A program made the translations under genes and the position numbers. A model generated the notes under the pieces. That model made no database searches. It saw nothing but the letters and a program-made list of their open reading frames with translations, and was not told the DNA's origin. Shown here one piece after another: positions 8,651 through 19,662 of a stretch of DNA of 64,000 nucleotides (its first letter is position 1; each line of letters starts with the position of its first letter). The stretch is from Qipengyuania marincola (GTDB taxonomy: Bacteria; Pseudomonadota; Alphaproteobacteria; Sphingomonadales; Sphingomonadaceae), in the NCBI RefSeq assembly GCF_029688625.1, contig NZ_JARULC010000001.1:496001-560000 (forward strand). The letters are read 5' to 3'.

Positions 8651-8908
8651 TCAGCTCTCGACGTGTTCGGCGAGAACCGTCAGCCCCTTGTCGCCCACTT
8701 CGGCAAAGCCGCCGCGGACCTCGATGGTCTCGGGGCTGCCGCCTTCGGTCTTGTAGACCTGTACCGCGCCGTCGCGAATGGTGGACATGAAGGGCGCATG
8801 GCCTTCGAGCACGCCGAATTCGCCTTCCGCGCCGGGGACGACCACCATGTGGACCTCCTCGGACCGGACCAGCTTCGCCGGCGTGACCAGTTCGAAATGC
8901 AGCGCCAT
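8651..8908 (-). CDS. atpC: F1Fo ATP synthase epsilon subunit, short form
   Basis: An 85-residue epsilon subunit, part of the central stalk of the F1 rotor at the inner membrane. The beta-sandwich domain is complete, with [19 protein letters not shown] near residues 22-40 and the RGGFAEV strand near 65. The usual C-terminal two-helix domain of about 45 residues, which in many bacteria inhibits ATP hydrolysis, is absent. The coding frame ends at EHVES, so this is a natural short form and not a frameshift visible here. It is the last gene of the operon and ends shortly before a terminator; its start is two bases from the atpD stop. Confidence 0.95.
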   Translation of the reverse strand: MALHFELVTPAKLVRSEEVHMVVVPGAEGEFGVLEGHAPFMSTIRDGAVQVYKTEGGSPETIEVRGGFAEVGDKGLTVLAEHVES

Positions 8909-8910
8909 GC

Positions 8911-10371
<1,461 letters not shown>

Positions 10372-10402
10372 CTATGTCCTGACTAGTGGTTTCTTGCGCG
10401 CC

Positions 10403-10741
10403 TTAGCCGACGCAGACTTGTTCCGGATTGGCGAAGGTCCAGTCGCCGTCGCCGGCAGTAAGGGTCGCCTTGTTGCGCAGATATTCGTCTTCACCGAGGC
10501 CGAATTCGCACAGCACGTCGGGCGAACCCATGCCGGCGCGGCGGCATACGGCCGTATTGACGGGTTCGGCATCGGGGCACTGTTCGGCGTACTTCTCAGT
10601 GAAATAGGCCTGGTCCGGTGCGGCGAGCGATTCGACCGGCTCCGGTGCTGCAACGGTTTCGGCCGGGGCCGGCGTTTCGGCGGCTTCCTGACCACAGGCG
10701 GCGAGGGCGAACAGCGGGAGGATGAGGGCAAGTTTCTTCAC
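10403..10741 (-). CDS. Small lipoprotein encoded inside the atp operon
   Basis: A 112-residue secreted lipoprotein of unknown function. The GTG at 10741 is preceded by AAGGA about eight bases upstream. The N-terminus is a lipoprotein signal (VKKLALILPLFALAAC) with lipobox LAAC, then an Ala/Pro/Glu-rich linker. The C-terminal domain has four Cys (EQCPD, AVCRRAGM, VLCEFG, EQVCVG), probably forming two disulfides in the periplasm. It lies between atpG and atpD with 10 and 34 bases on either side and the same orientation, so it must be co-transcribed with F1. No link to ATP synthase can be shown from the sequence alone. Confidence 0.85.
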   Translation of the reverse strand: MKKLALILPLFALAACGQEAAETPAPAETVAAPEPVESLAAPDQAYFTEKYAEQCPDAEPVNTAVCRRAGMGSPDVLCEFGLGEDEYLRNKATLTAGDGDWTFANPEQVCVG

Positions 10742-10751
10742 GTGGGAGTCC

Positions 10752-11627
10752 TTACAGTGCTTCCGCACCGGCAATAATCTCGATGAGTTCGGTGGTGATG
10801 GCGGCCTGGCGGCTGCGGTTGTACTGGATCGTGAGCTTCTGGATCAGGTCGCCCGCGTTGCGCGTGGCGTTGTCCATCGCGGTCATCGAGGCGCCCTGTT
10901 CGGAAGCCTCGCGCTCCAGCAGCGCACCGAACAATTGCGTCTTGACGTAACGCGGCAGCAGTTCCTCGAGGATTTCCTCCTCGCCCGGCTCATATTCCAC
11001 CACGGCATCGCCGGCCGAGCCGGTCTCGCCTTCCGGTGAGGGAACCGGAATCAGCTGATCGACGGTCGGATCCTGCGCCAGGGCCGACTTGAAAATCGGA
11101 TAGACGAGGTGCGCAACGTCGAATTCGCCCTTCTCGAAGCGCTCGATCAGGTCGTCGGCGATCGCTTCGGCTTCCTCGAAGCCGGGCTGGCGGACGTCGG
11201 AGGTGTCGAAATGCTTCTCGATCCGGTTCTCGAAGTCGCGCTTGATCGGCGCGCGGCCTTTCTTGCCGACGAGGTAGAACTTCACGTCCTTGCCCTCGGC
11301 AAGCAGCGCACGAGCCTTAGCCTTGGCTGCCTTGACGATGTTGGCATTGAGACCGCCGCACAGGCCCTTGTCGGTGTTTACGACCACCAGCAAATGGCGC
11401 TTGTCCGATCCGGTGCCCTTGAGCAGCTTGGGTGCGCTGTCGCCGCTCACCTTGCCGGCGAGGCTGGCCATCACGCCCGACAGCCGCTCGGCATAGGGGC
11501 GCGCGGCTTCGGCAGCCGCCTGCGCACGACGCAGCTTGGCCGCCGCGACCATCTGCTTGGCCTTGGTGATCTTCTGGGTCGACTTGACCGAGTTGATCCG
11601 GCCCTTGAGTTCCTTGAGGCTAGCCAT
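10752..11627 (-). CDS. atpG: F1Fo ATP synthase gamma subunit
   Basis: The rotating central shaft of F1, 291 residues. The N-terminal helix [28 protein letters not shown] stretch (here ending [16 protein letters not shown]), the middle Rossmann-like region with [12 protein letters not shown], and the C-terminal helix [17 protein letters not shown] with the final [15 protein letters not shown] are all diagnostic. A loop of about ten Gly/Glu-rich residues ([11 protein letters not shown]) is inserted before the C-terminal helix, as in other alphaproteobacteria. It follows atpA by 32 bases. Confidence 0.98.
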   Translation of the reverse strand: MASLKELKGRINSVKSTQKITKAKQMVAAAKLRRAQAAAEAARPYAERLSGVMASLAGKVSGDSAPKLLKGTGSDKRHLLVVVNTDKGLCGGLNANIVKAAKAKARALLAEGKDVKFYLVGKKGRAPIKRDFENRIEKHFDTSDVRQPGFEEAEAIADDLIERFEKGEFDVAHLVYPIFKSALAQDPTVDQLIPVPSPEGETGSAGDAVVEYEPGEEEILEELLPRYVKTQLFGALLEREASEQGASMTAMDNATRNAGDLIQKLTIQYNRSRQAAITTELIEIIAGAEAL

Positions 11628-11659
11628 TTCGGCTCCCTATCTCGTGTTCTCGCGCGGGC

Positions 11660-13201
<1,542 letters not shown>

Positions 13202-13801
13202 TTAAGCCTTCATGGCCTGGGAAAGCGAATTGAGACGGGTGCGGATCGAGCCGTCGATGCGCTTCGATCCGATGGTGACGACGAGGCCGCCGAGAAGCTC
13301 GGGGTCGACCTTCGTGGAAAGCTTGACCGTGCGGCCTTCGCGGGCCGTCAGCTTGGTCTTGAGATCGGCTAGCTGCGCATCGGTGAGGGCGTGCGCGCTG
13401 GTGACTTCGGCAGTCACTTCGCCGCGCTGTGCGGCGGCGATCGCGCGGAAGGCGCGGATGACCTGCGGCAGTTGCGACAGGCGACGGTTCTGCGCCAGCA
13501 CGCCGAGGAAGTTCTGCGTCAGATCGGACAGGCCCATGATCGCCGAAACGCCCCACAGCGCCTTTTCCGCGGCACCGCGCGAGACCTTGGGGTTGGTGGT
13601 GAGCATGCGCAGCTCGTCCGATTCGTTCAGCCCGGCTTCGAGCTTTTCGAGGTCCGATTCGACGGCGGTGACCGTGCCGGCCTCGCTTGCGAGATCGAAC
13701 AGGGCCGAGGCGTAACGGCCTGCCAGGCTAGCCTGAATACCGGCGGAAATATCCACGCGCTTGAGGTCCTCTTGGGTCCGGAGAAAACTTTGTGTGTCCA
13801 T
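13202..13801 (-). CDS. atpH: F1Fo ATP synthase delta subunit
   Basis: Connects F1 to the peripheral stalk. ATG at 13801 gives a 199-residue protein. The six-helix N-terminal domain starts at [18 protein letters not shown], and the C-terminal signature [21 protein letters not shown] is intact. The first 17 residues ([17 protein letters not shown]) are longer than in enterobacteria. The frame stays open 44 codons further upstream, but that part overlaps the promoter region and has no family similarity. It is the first gene of the operon; atpB, E and F are not in the window, as expected for alphaproteobacteria with separate Fo and F1 operons. Confidence 0.95.
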   Translation of the reverse strand: MDTQSFLRTQEDLKRVDISAGIQASLAGRYASALFDLASEAGTVTAVESDLEKLEAGLNESDELRMLTTNPKVSRGAAEKALWGVSAIMGLSDLTQNFLGVLAQNRRLSQLPQVIRAFRAIAAAQRGEVTAEVTSAHALTDAQLADLKTKLTAREGRTVKLSTKVDPELLGGLVVTIGSKRIDGSIRTRLNSLSQAMKA

Positions 13802-13950
13802 GCCGGATGCGGGCGACGGATACCATCGCCCCGGCAGGGTCGGCGCGCGCCTAGCAAAGGCCCCTGCCAAAGGCAAGCCGACTCCCCGCTGGAATCTGGA
13901 CTCCGTGCGCCGCTGGCGTAGAATGCTGCCCATAGCGTGGGAGAGACGCG

Positions 13951-14781
13951 ATGGAGATGGTGCCGCTGGCCCGCAAGTGCGGGGTCGAGATCAAAGGGGT
14001 CCGGTTGAGCGAGGCCGGGGGCGAGACGCTCGATGCGATCCGTAGCGCGATCTACGAACACGGTGTGGCGCTGTTTCGCGGGCAGGATGATTTTACCCCG
14101 CAAGCGCATATCGCCTTCGCCAAGCGGTGGGGCGGGATCGACATCAACAATTACTTCCCGCTGACCGACGAGCATCGCGAGATCGCGGTCGTGCGGAAGA
14201 AGGCCGACCAGATCATGAATATCGGCGGGGACTGGCACACCGACCATTCCTACGACCAGATACCCGCGATGGGTTCGATCCTGGTTGCCCGCACGCTGCC
14301 GCCCAATGGGGGCGACACGCTATTCGCTCATATGGGCGAGGCCTATGACGCGCTGCCCGACGACCTGAAGGAGGAGATCGAGGGGCTGGAGGCATTCCAT
14401 TGCGCCGATCATATCTACAAGTCGGATGGTCTCTATGCGAAGACCGACATGGGCAGCGACCTGCGCGGGCAGGACCTCAAGACCGGCGCGACCCATCCGG
14501 TGGTGATCCGCCACCCGGTGACGGGTCGCAAGCTGCTCTATGTCAATCGGGCCTTCACGGTGAACATCGTCGGCCGGACGCGCGAGGAGAGCCTGCCGCT
14601 GCTCCAGCGGCTCTATGCCGAGGCGCTGGCGGCGGACAACACCTGCCGCGTCCAATGGGAGCCGGGAGCGGTCGCGATCTGGGACAATCGGACGACGTGG
14701 CACAATGCGCTGAACGACTATCAGGGTCACGCGCGCGAAATGCATCGCATTACGCTGAGCGGACAAGCGCTGGCCGCCTAG
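13951..14781 (+). CDS. TauD/TfdA family Fe(II)/2-oxoglutarate dioxygenase
   Basis: A 276-residue non-heme iron oxygenase. The metal triad is visible: His96 and Asp98 in GDWHTDHSY and His251 in [10 protein letters not shown], with Arg266 in MHRIT placed to bind 2-oxoglutarate. Family members hydroxylate taurine, alkyl sulfates, aryloxyacetates and related acids, and the substrate here cannot be predicted. The first residues ([21 protein letters not shown]) match the usual TauD beginning. It is a single gene, divergent from atpH with a 149-base spacer, and convergent with the protease gene after a 10-base gap. No sulfur-transport genes are adjacent, which argues against a specific taurine role. 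Confidence 0.9.
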   Translation: MEMVPLARKCGVEIKGVRLSEAGGETLDAIRSAIYEHGVALFRGQDDFTPQAHIAFAKRWGGIDINNYFPLTDEHREIAVVRKKADQIMNIGGDWHTDHSYDQIPAMGSILVARTLPPNGGDTLFAHMGEAYDALPDDLKEEIEGLEAFHCADHIYKSDGLYAKTDMGSDLRGQDLKTGATHPVVIRHPVTGRKLLYVNRAFTVNIVGRTREESLPLLQRLYAEALAADNTCRVQWEPGAVAIWDNRTTWHNALNDYQGHAREMHRITLSGQALAA

Positions 14782-14791
14782 GCCGGCAGCG

Positions 14792-16336
14792 CTAGTTTCG
14801 CGGCGCGCATTCGTAGACCAGCCGTTCGTTCGGCTGCTGCGGCAACTGCCCGAGAACCTCGGTCTGCAGATCGCCGAGCCTGCTGGCGGCATCGCCTGCG
14901 CCGCACTTGGGGGCGGTATAGCGGGCACGCGCCTCGCGCGCAGCGCTCATCTCGCTGCGCGGCAGCAGGTAGCGTTCGACGCGATAAATGCGGCGGTCGG
15001 GGTCGAAGCTGTTGACCGAGACAGCGTCTTCCGAATTGGGCACGAAGACGCGGCTCCAGGTGCCGCCGGCAAAGCCATATTGCGTACGCTCGTTGACGCA
15101 GCCGCTCGACTGCCAGTCGAACGTCAGGTCCTGCGCCTCGGCGCTGGTGATTCGGCTGCGCTCGGGCAGCAGCGTGCACTGCAGGGCGAGGTCGCCATTG
15201 GAAGAGGCCGTGGGCGTATCGTTATCAGCGTCCTCGCCTTCCTGCATGGCGGCGGCGACCCGTCGGTCGATCTCGTCGAGGCCCGGGCGCGTGAGATAGG
15301 CCGCCAGCGCGGCCAGCACGATGACGATCGTTATCCCCGCAACAATACGCAGGCGTTTCTCGTCGCGCGGCTCGGCATTGTAGAGCGCGATGGTCCACTG
15401 GCCGAGCGCGAAAGCCACCAGTAGCAGCACGAAGGCCAGGAACACCCGATCCTCGCGTTCTGTCATGACCGATTGTTCGGCCTCGAATTGGGCGCGCTCC
15501 CGTTTCAGCCGCGTCTGTTCGCTGCGCTGTGCGAGATCGGCGCGCGCGGCATCCTGCTCCTGCTCGATCCGCTCGCGTTCGGCGGCATTCAGTTCGGCCA
15601 TTGAAATGCAGGGTTGCTCGTTGACGCGCGGCGTCACGCCATTGGCGCGCAGGAAGGGGAGCAATTCGCGCATGGAGACGGCGAAGAAGAACTCGGCATC
15701 GCCGCCCTCATTGTCGGCGCCGAAGCTGTTGACCCCCAGCACGCGGCCACAGCTATCGAGAAGCGGCCCGCCCGAATTGCCGCGTGCGATCGGGGCGGTG
15801 TGAAGGATGGTGTCGAACTGGCGGCTCGGCCGCGCGCCGGAGATGAAGCCGCGGCTCTTGACCGGCGGCTGGCTGCGGAAAATGTCGCCGATCTCCAGCC
15901 CCTGCGCGCGGTCGACGTTCATGGGATAGCCGACGCTCGTTACTTCGCCGCTATCGGGAGCCGGGCCGCCCGCCAGCGCGAGGCGCGGCAGGCGCAGCGA
16001 TCCGGTCAGCTGAAGCAGTGCAAGGTCGTTCCTACTCGAACGGGCCACCAGCCGCGCATAAGTCGCTTCGCCGCCGCCGCTCGGAATGATGCCGATCTGC
16101 AAGTCCTCGTCGCGGATCGCATCCTCGACCACATGGGCATTGGTGACGACCATGTCGCCCGATACGGCAAATCCGGTGCCGTGGCTGACGGGAAACAGTT
16201 CGCCATCATCGTCACCGATGATGAGCACCCGCACCACGCCACGCGCCGCGGCATCGATGTCGGCTGGCTCGGCATGGAGCATCGCCGGTGCGAGCAAGGC
16301 CAGTGCGGCCGCAAGACATGTCAGAAATCGTCCCAT
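14792..16336 (-). CDS. Trypsin-like serine protease with coiled coil and two C-terminal membrane segments
   Basis: A 514-residue protein. A signal peptide or anchor (FLTCLAAALALLAPAMLHA) leads to an S1C-like protease domain with His68 (TNAHVV), Asp104 (RNDLALL) and Ser188 (ARGNSGGPL). After it come a charged coiled coil (about 248-296), two hydrophobic segments (298-318 and 331-348) and a 160-residue C-terminal domain with Cys residues in pairs. No PDZ domain was found, unlike DegP. If the signal peptide is cleaved, both protease and tail would face the periplasm, joined by a membrane hairpin. ATG at 16336 is preferred because the upstream 21 residues look like non-coding shadow. Substrate unknown. 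Confidence 0.85.
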   Translation of the reverse strand: MGRFLTCLAAALALLAPAMLHAEPADIDAAARGVVRVLIIGDDDGELFPVSHGTGFAVSGDMVVTNAHVVEDAIRDEDLQIGIIPSGGGEATYARLVARSSRNDLALLQLTGSLRLPRLALAGGPAPDSGEVTSVGYPMNVDRAQGLEIGDIFRSQPPVKSRGFISGARPSRQFDTILHTAPIARGNSGGPLLDSCGRVLGVNSFGADNEGGDAEFFFAVSMRELLPFLRANGVTPRVNEQPCISMAELNAAERERIEQEQDAARADLAQRSEQTRLKRERAQFEAEQSVMTEREDRVFLAFVLLLVAFALGQWTIALYNAEPRDEKRLRIVAGITIVIVLAALAAYLTRPGLDEIDRRVAAAMQEGEDADNDTPTASSNGDLALQCTLLPERSRITSAEAQDLTFDWQSSGCVNERTQYGFAGGTWSRVFVPNSEDAVSVNSFDPDRRIYRVERYLLPRSEMSAAREARARYTAPKCGAGDAASRLGDLQTEVLGQLPQQPNERLVYECAPRN

Positions 16337-16440
16337 CCGCGGCAGCTTTTGGCCGGCAATCGCTTTGATCGCAAGCGGCGGGATGCACGGTGTGCGCAAG
16401 ACTGGTCAAAAGGGCCGTGCGATCGGCTATGGAGATGGTG

Positions 16441-17466
16441 ATGAGCATTGGCGAGAACGAAGCCTGGATGGCGGTAAAGCGGCGCGACCGTTACTATGAC
16501 GGGCGTTTCGTCACGGGTGTGCTGAGCACCGGGATCTACTGCCGCCCGTCCTGCGCTGCGCGTCATCCCCTGCGGGAAAACGTGCGATTCTTCACTAGCG
16601 GGGCCGAGGCGCGTGCGGCGGGCCTACGCGCCTGTAAGCGCTGCCTGCCCGACGATGTCGCACGCGACGAGGCTGCGGTTCTGTCGGCGATCGACGAAAT
16701 CCGACAGGCGGAGGACGCACCCTCGCTCATCGCGCTGGCGCAGATCGCGGGCTACTCGCCCACCCATTTCCAGCGGGTGTTCAAGCGCGCCACCGGCCTT
16801 TCGCCCGCTGCCTATGCCCGCGCCTTGCGGGAAGAGCGCGCACGCGACGCGCTGAGCGCGGGTGAGAGCGTGACCGACGCGATCTACGAGGCGGGCTATG
16901 GCTCCGCCTCGCGCTTCTACGAGGACATGAAAGGACGGCTGGGGATGACGGCAAGCGACTGGCGCGACGGCGGGAAGGGCCGAACGATCAGGTGGTCGGT
17001 CGTCGAGACCAGCCTTGGCCAAATGTTGATTGCTGCGACCGAGGAAGGCGTGTGCTGCCTCTCGTTCGGGGAAGGCGAGGCCGAATTGTGTGCCCGCTTC
17101 CCCAAGGCCGAACTGGTCGAGGGAAGCGAAGATTTCGAAGCCCTGTTCGACAAGGTTGTCAAAGCGGTGGAGCGACCAGGGAGCGACGTGTCGGCCATTC
17201 CCCTTGACGTGAAGGGCACCGCCTTCCAGCAGCGAGTGTGGCAGGCCTTGCGCGACATCCCCCCGGGCGAAACCCGCAGCTATGGCGAACTGGCTGCTGC
17301 GCTCGGCAATCCTAAGGCAAGCCGTGCAGTGGGCGGCGCGAACGGCGCCAACAATATCGCCGTGCTCATTCCCTGCCACCGGGTCGTCCAGGCGGATGGT
17401 TCGATCGGCGGCTACGCCTACGGCACCGAAATCAAGTCCGAACTGCTGAGACGCGAGAAGGAATAA
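16441..17466 (+). CDS. ada: Ada: methylphosphotriester / O6-methylguanine-DNA methyltransferase and transcription activator
   Basis: Repairs alkylated DNA by irreversible transfer of the methyl group to its own cysteines and activates alkylation-response genes. In the 341-residue protein the N-terminal zinc cysteines are Cys34, 38, 65 and 68 (YCRPSC, CKRC); Cys34 corresponds to the E. coli Cys38 switch. An AraC-type helix-turn-helix follows (LAQIAGYSPTHFQRVFKRATG), and the C-terminal methyltransferase ends with the acceptor Cys312 in IPCHRVV. ATG at 16441 has GGAG six bases upstream; other in-frame ATGs at 16429 and 16435 cannot be excluded. The next gene begins four bases after its stop. Confidence 0.95.
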   Translation: MSIGENEAWMAVKRRDRYYDGRFVTGVLSTGIYCRPSCAARHPLRENVRFFTSGAEARAAGLRACKRCLPDDVARDEAAVLSAIDEIRQAEDAPSLIALAQIAGYSPTHFQRVFKRATGLSPAAYARALREERARDALSAGESVTDAIYEAGYGSASRFYEDMKGRLGMTASDWRDGGKGRTIRWSVVETSLGQMLIAATEEGVCCLSFGEGEAELCARFPKAELVEGSEDFEALFDKVVKAVERPGSDVSAIPLDVKGTAFQQRVWQALRDIPPGETRSYGELAAALGNPKASRAVGGANGANNIAVLIPCHRVVQADGSIGGYAYGTEIKSELLRREKE

Positions 17467-17470
17467 TCCC

Positions 17471-18214
17471 ATGAGAATCGACGATTTCGCGGCGCTGCAT
17501 ACCAGCGCCGAACCCCTCGTGCTGTTCAACATCTGGGATGCGGGCAGCGCCGCAGCCGTGGCTCGCGCCGGCGCGCGGGCGATCGCGACCGGGTCCCTGT
17601 CGCTTGCCGGAGCGCAAGGCTTCGATGATGGCGAGGCGCTACCGTTCGACGCCTTGCTGGCGACGGTGCGGCAGATCACACCCGCTTGCGCCCTGCCGGT
17701 CAGCGTGGATGTCGAAACCGGGTATGCGGAGAGCGCGGCGGGCGTAGGAGCCAACCTTGCAAAACTGCGCGAGGCTGGGGCCGTCGGCTGCAATCTGGAG
17801 GATCGCCTGATTGCCGGCGAAGGCTTGCGCTATGTGTCCGAACAGTGCGAGCGCATCGAAGCCGCAGCATCGGCCGGCTTGTTCGTGAACGCGCGGACCG
17901 ACCTGTTCCTCGCGCCGCTGATGGCGGGCGAAGACCCGAACCGTGCGGATCTTGTCGACGCCGCGATCGAACGGGCGGCGGCGTATGGTGCGGCGAGGGC
18001 CGGTTGCTTTTTCGCTCCGGGCCTGTCGGAACCGGAGCTGATCGAGCGGCTCTGCCGTGAGGTCGCATTGCCGGTGAATGTCATGCGGCTGCCGTCCATG
18101 ATTTCCAATCACGACCTGTCCGCGCTTGGCGTGGCACGGATCAGCTACGGACCTGCGCCATGGCGCGATGCCATCGCGCAGGTCGAAGCGGCAGCCGCGG
18201 CCGCGTTTTCATAG
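17471..18214 (+). CDS. Isocitrate lyase / PEP mutase superfamily protein
   Basis: A 247-residue TIM-barrel protein of the isocitrate lyase/phosphonomutase superfamily. FNIWDAGSAAAVARAGARAIATGS forms the first strands, and the metal-binding acids appear in DVETGY and GCNLEDR. The usual lyase loop KKCG is missing, so it is not isocitrate lyase. Close relatives include 2-methylisocitrate lyase-like, oxaloacetate decarboxylase-like and carboxyvinyl-carboxyphosphonate mutase-like enzymes; the substrate is unknown. It is coupled to ada by a 4-base spacer, so it may be part of the alkylation response, or simply cotranscribed. Confidence 0.88.
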   Translation: MRIDDFAALHTSAEPLVLFNIWDAGSAAAVARAGARAIATGSLSLAGAQGFDDGEALPFDALLATVRQITPACALPVSVDVETGYAESAAGVGANLAKLREAGAVGCNLEDRLIAGEGLRYVSEQCERIEAAASAGLFVNARTDLFLAPLMAGEDPNRADLVDAAIERAAAYGAARAGCFFAPGLSEPELIERLCREVALPVNVMRLPSMISNHDLSALGVARISYGPAPWRDAIAQVEAAAAAAFS

Positions 18215-18220
18215 GCGCAG

Positions 18221-19600
18221 TTAGTCGGCGCCGACGAAGATTGCTTTGGCGTTGGCGAATTCCTTGATGCCGAAACCGCCGTGTTCGCGGCCATATCCGG
18301 AATTCTTGACCCCGCCGAAAGGCATGGACGGATCGGCCACGCCATAGGTGTTGATGAAGACCATGCCGGTGTCGAAGTGCTTGCTCGCCATTTCGATCGC
18401 GCGATCGATGTCGCCGCACAGGATTCCGCCGCCCAGGCCATAGCGGCTGTCGTTGGCGAGCCGCATGGCGTCCTCGTCGTCCTTCGCGCGGATAACGCTT
18501 GCGACCGGGCCAAACAACTCGTCGTCATAGGCGGGCTGGCCGGGCGCGACATCGGTCAGGACGGTGGCAGGATACCAAGCGCCCTTCCGGTCGGGAATGC
18601 TCCCACCGCAGGCGATCTTTGCGCCCTTCTTGACCGACTCGTCCACCTGCTCTTGCAGATCGTCGCGCAGGTCGGCGGAGGACATCGGTCCCATGTCGCT
18701 GTCCTCGTCGGTCGGGTCGCCCAGTTTCACGCCCTCGAAATGGGCGACGAACTTCTCGAGGAAAGCGTCGTAGACCTTATCGGTCACGATGAAGCGCTTG
18801 CCGTTGATGCAGGTCTGGCCGTTGTTGTAGAGCCGGGCCCGCGCGCAGACTTTTGCCGCCTTGTCGAGATCTGCGTCCTCCAGCACCATATAGGCGTCGT
18901 TCGAGCCGAGCTCGAGCACGGTCGGCTTGATTGCCTTACCCGCTTTTTCGCCGACATGGCGGCCCGCCCCGTCCGAACCGGTGAGCGTGACGCCGCGCAC
19001 CTTGTCATGCTCGATGATCGCATCGGACGTGTCGTGATCGATCACCAGAACGGTGAAAAGGTTTTCCGGTAGGCCTGCATCCTTGAAGATTGTCTCGATC
19101 ATCAGCCCGCTGCCGGTGCATAGCGAGGAGTGCTTCAGCAGCACGCCATTGCCGACCATCAGGCTGGCGATGGCGTAGCGGATCACTTGATAGGCCGGGA
19201 AGTTCCACGGCTGGATGCCATAGACCACACCAATGGGCGAATAGGTGACGATGCCGCGCGCCGCATTGTTCGGGTCGCGCTGTTCGTCGGCGAGTTCGGA
19301 TGGCCCGTTGGCCGCGGTGTAATCGCAGATGGCCGCACATAGCTCGACCTCGTCGCGGCTGTCGCCGATCAGCTTGCCGACCTCCCGCGTCATCAGCTGG
19401 GCGAGCTCTTCCTTGGTGTCGCGCAGGCCCTTGCCGAGGCCTTTGATGACTTCGGCCCGGTCTTCGAGGCTGCGCTGCTTCCACTCGGTAAAGGCCTTGT
19501 GACAGGCCTCGACCTTGGCAAAGGCTTCGTCTTTCGAGAGCTGCTGATAGGTTTCGATGTCTTCGCCGGTGGCGGGATTGACGGTGGTGATGCTGGACAT
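18221..19600 (-). CDS. Aldehyde dehydrogenase, succinate-semialdehyde dehydrogenase-like
   Basis: A 459-residue NAD(P)-dependent aldehyde dehydrogenase. The catalytic Cys sits in NNGQTCINGKRF, the general base Glu in LELGSNDAYMV, and the FGG-type loop near the end is MPFGGVKNSGYGREHG. The short length and the N-terminal VNPATGEDIETYQQLSKDE match the compact bacterial succinate-semialdehyde dehydrogenases that oxidise the semialdehyde to succinate. Other short-chain semialdehydes are possible. It lies 62 bases downstream of the photolyase gene and could share its transcript, but no GABA genes are nearby. Confidence 0.9.
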   Translation of the reverse strand: MSSITTVNPATGEDIETYQQLSKDEAFAKVEACHKAFTEWKQRSLEDRAEVIKGLGKGLRDTKEELAQLMTREVGKLIGDSRDEVELCAAICDYTAANGPSELADEQRDPNNAARGIVTYSPIGVVYGIQPWNFPAYQVIRYAIASLMVGNGVLLKHSSLCTGSGLMIETIFKDAGLPENLFTVLVIDHDTSDAIIEHDKVRGVTLTGSDGAGRHVGEKAGKAIKPTVLELGSNDAYMVLEDADLDKAAKVCARARLYNNGQTCINGKRFIVTDKVYDAFLEKFVAHFEGVKLGDPTDEDSDMGPMSSADLRDDLQEQVDESVKKGAKIACGGSIPDRKGAWYPATVLTDVAPGQPAYDDELFGPVASVIRAKDDEDAMRLANDSRYGLGGGILCGDIDRAIEMASKHFDTGMVFINTYGVADPSMPFGGVKNSGYGREHGGFGIKEFANAKAIFVGAD

Positions 19601-19662
19601 GGGGCCTCTTTCGGTTTGGCGTTTGCCCCATCAATGGCCGAGTGCGGTGCCCCGTTCCCCGC

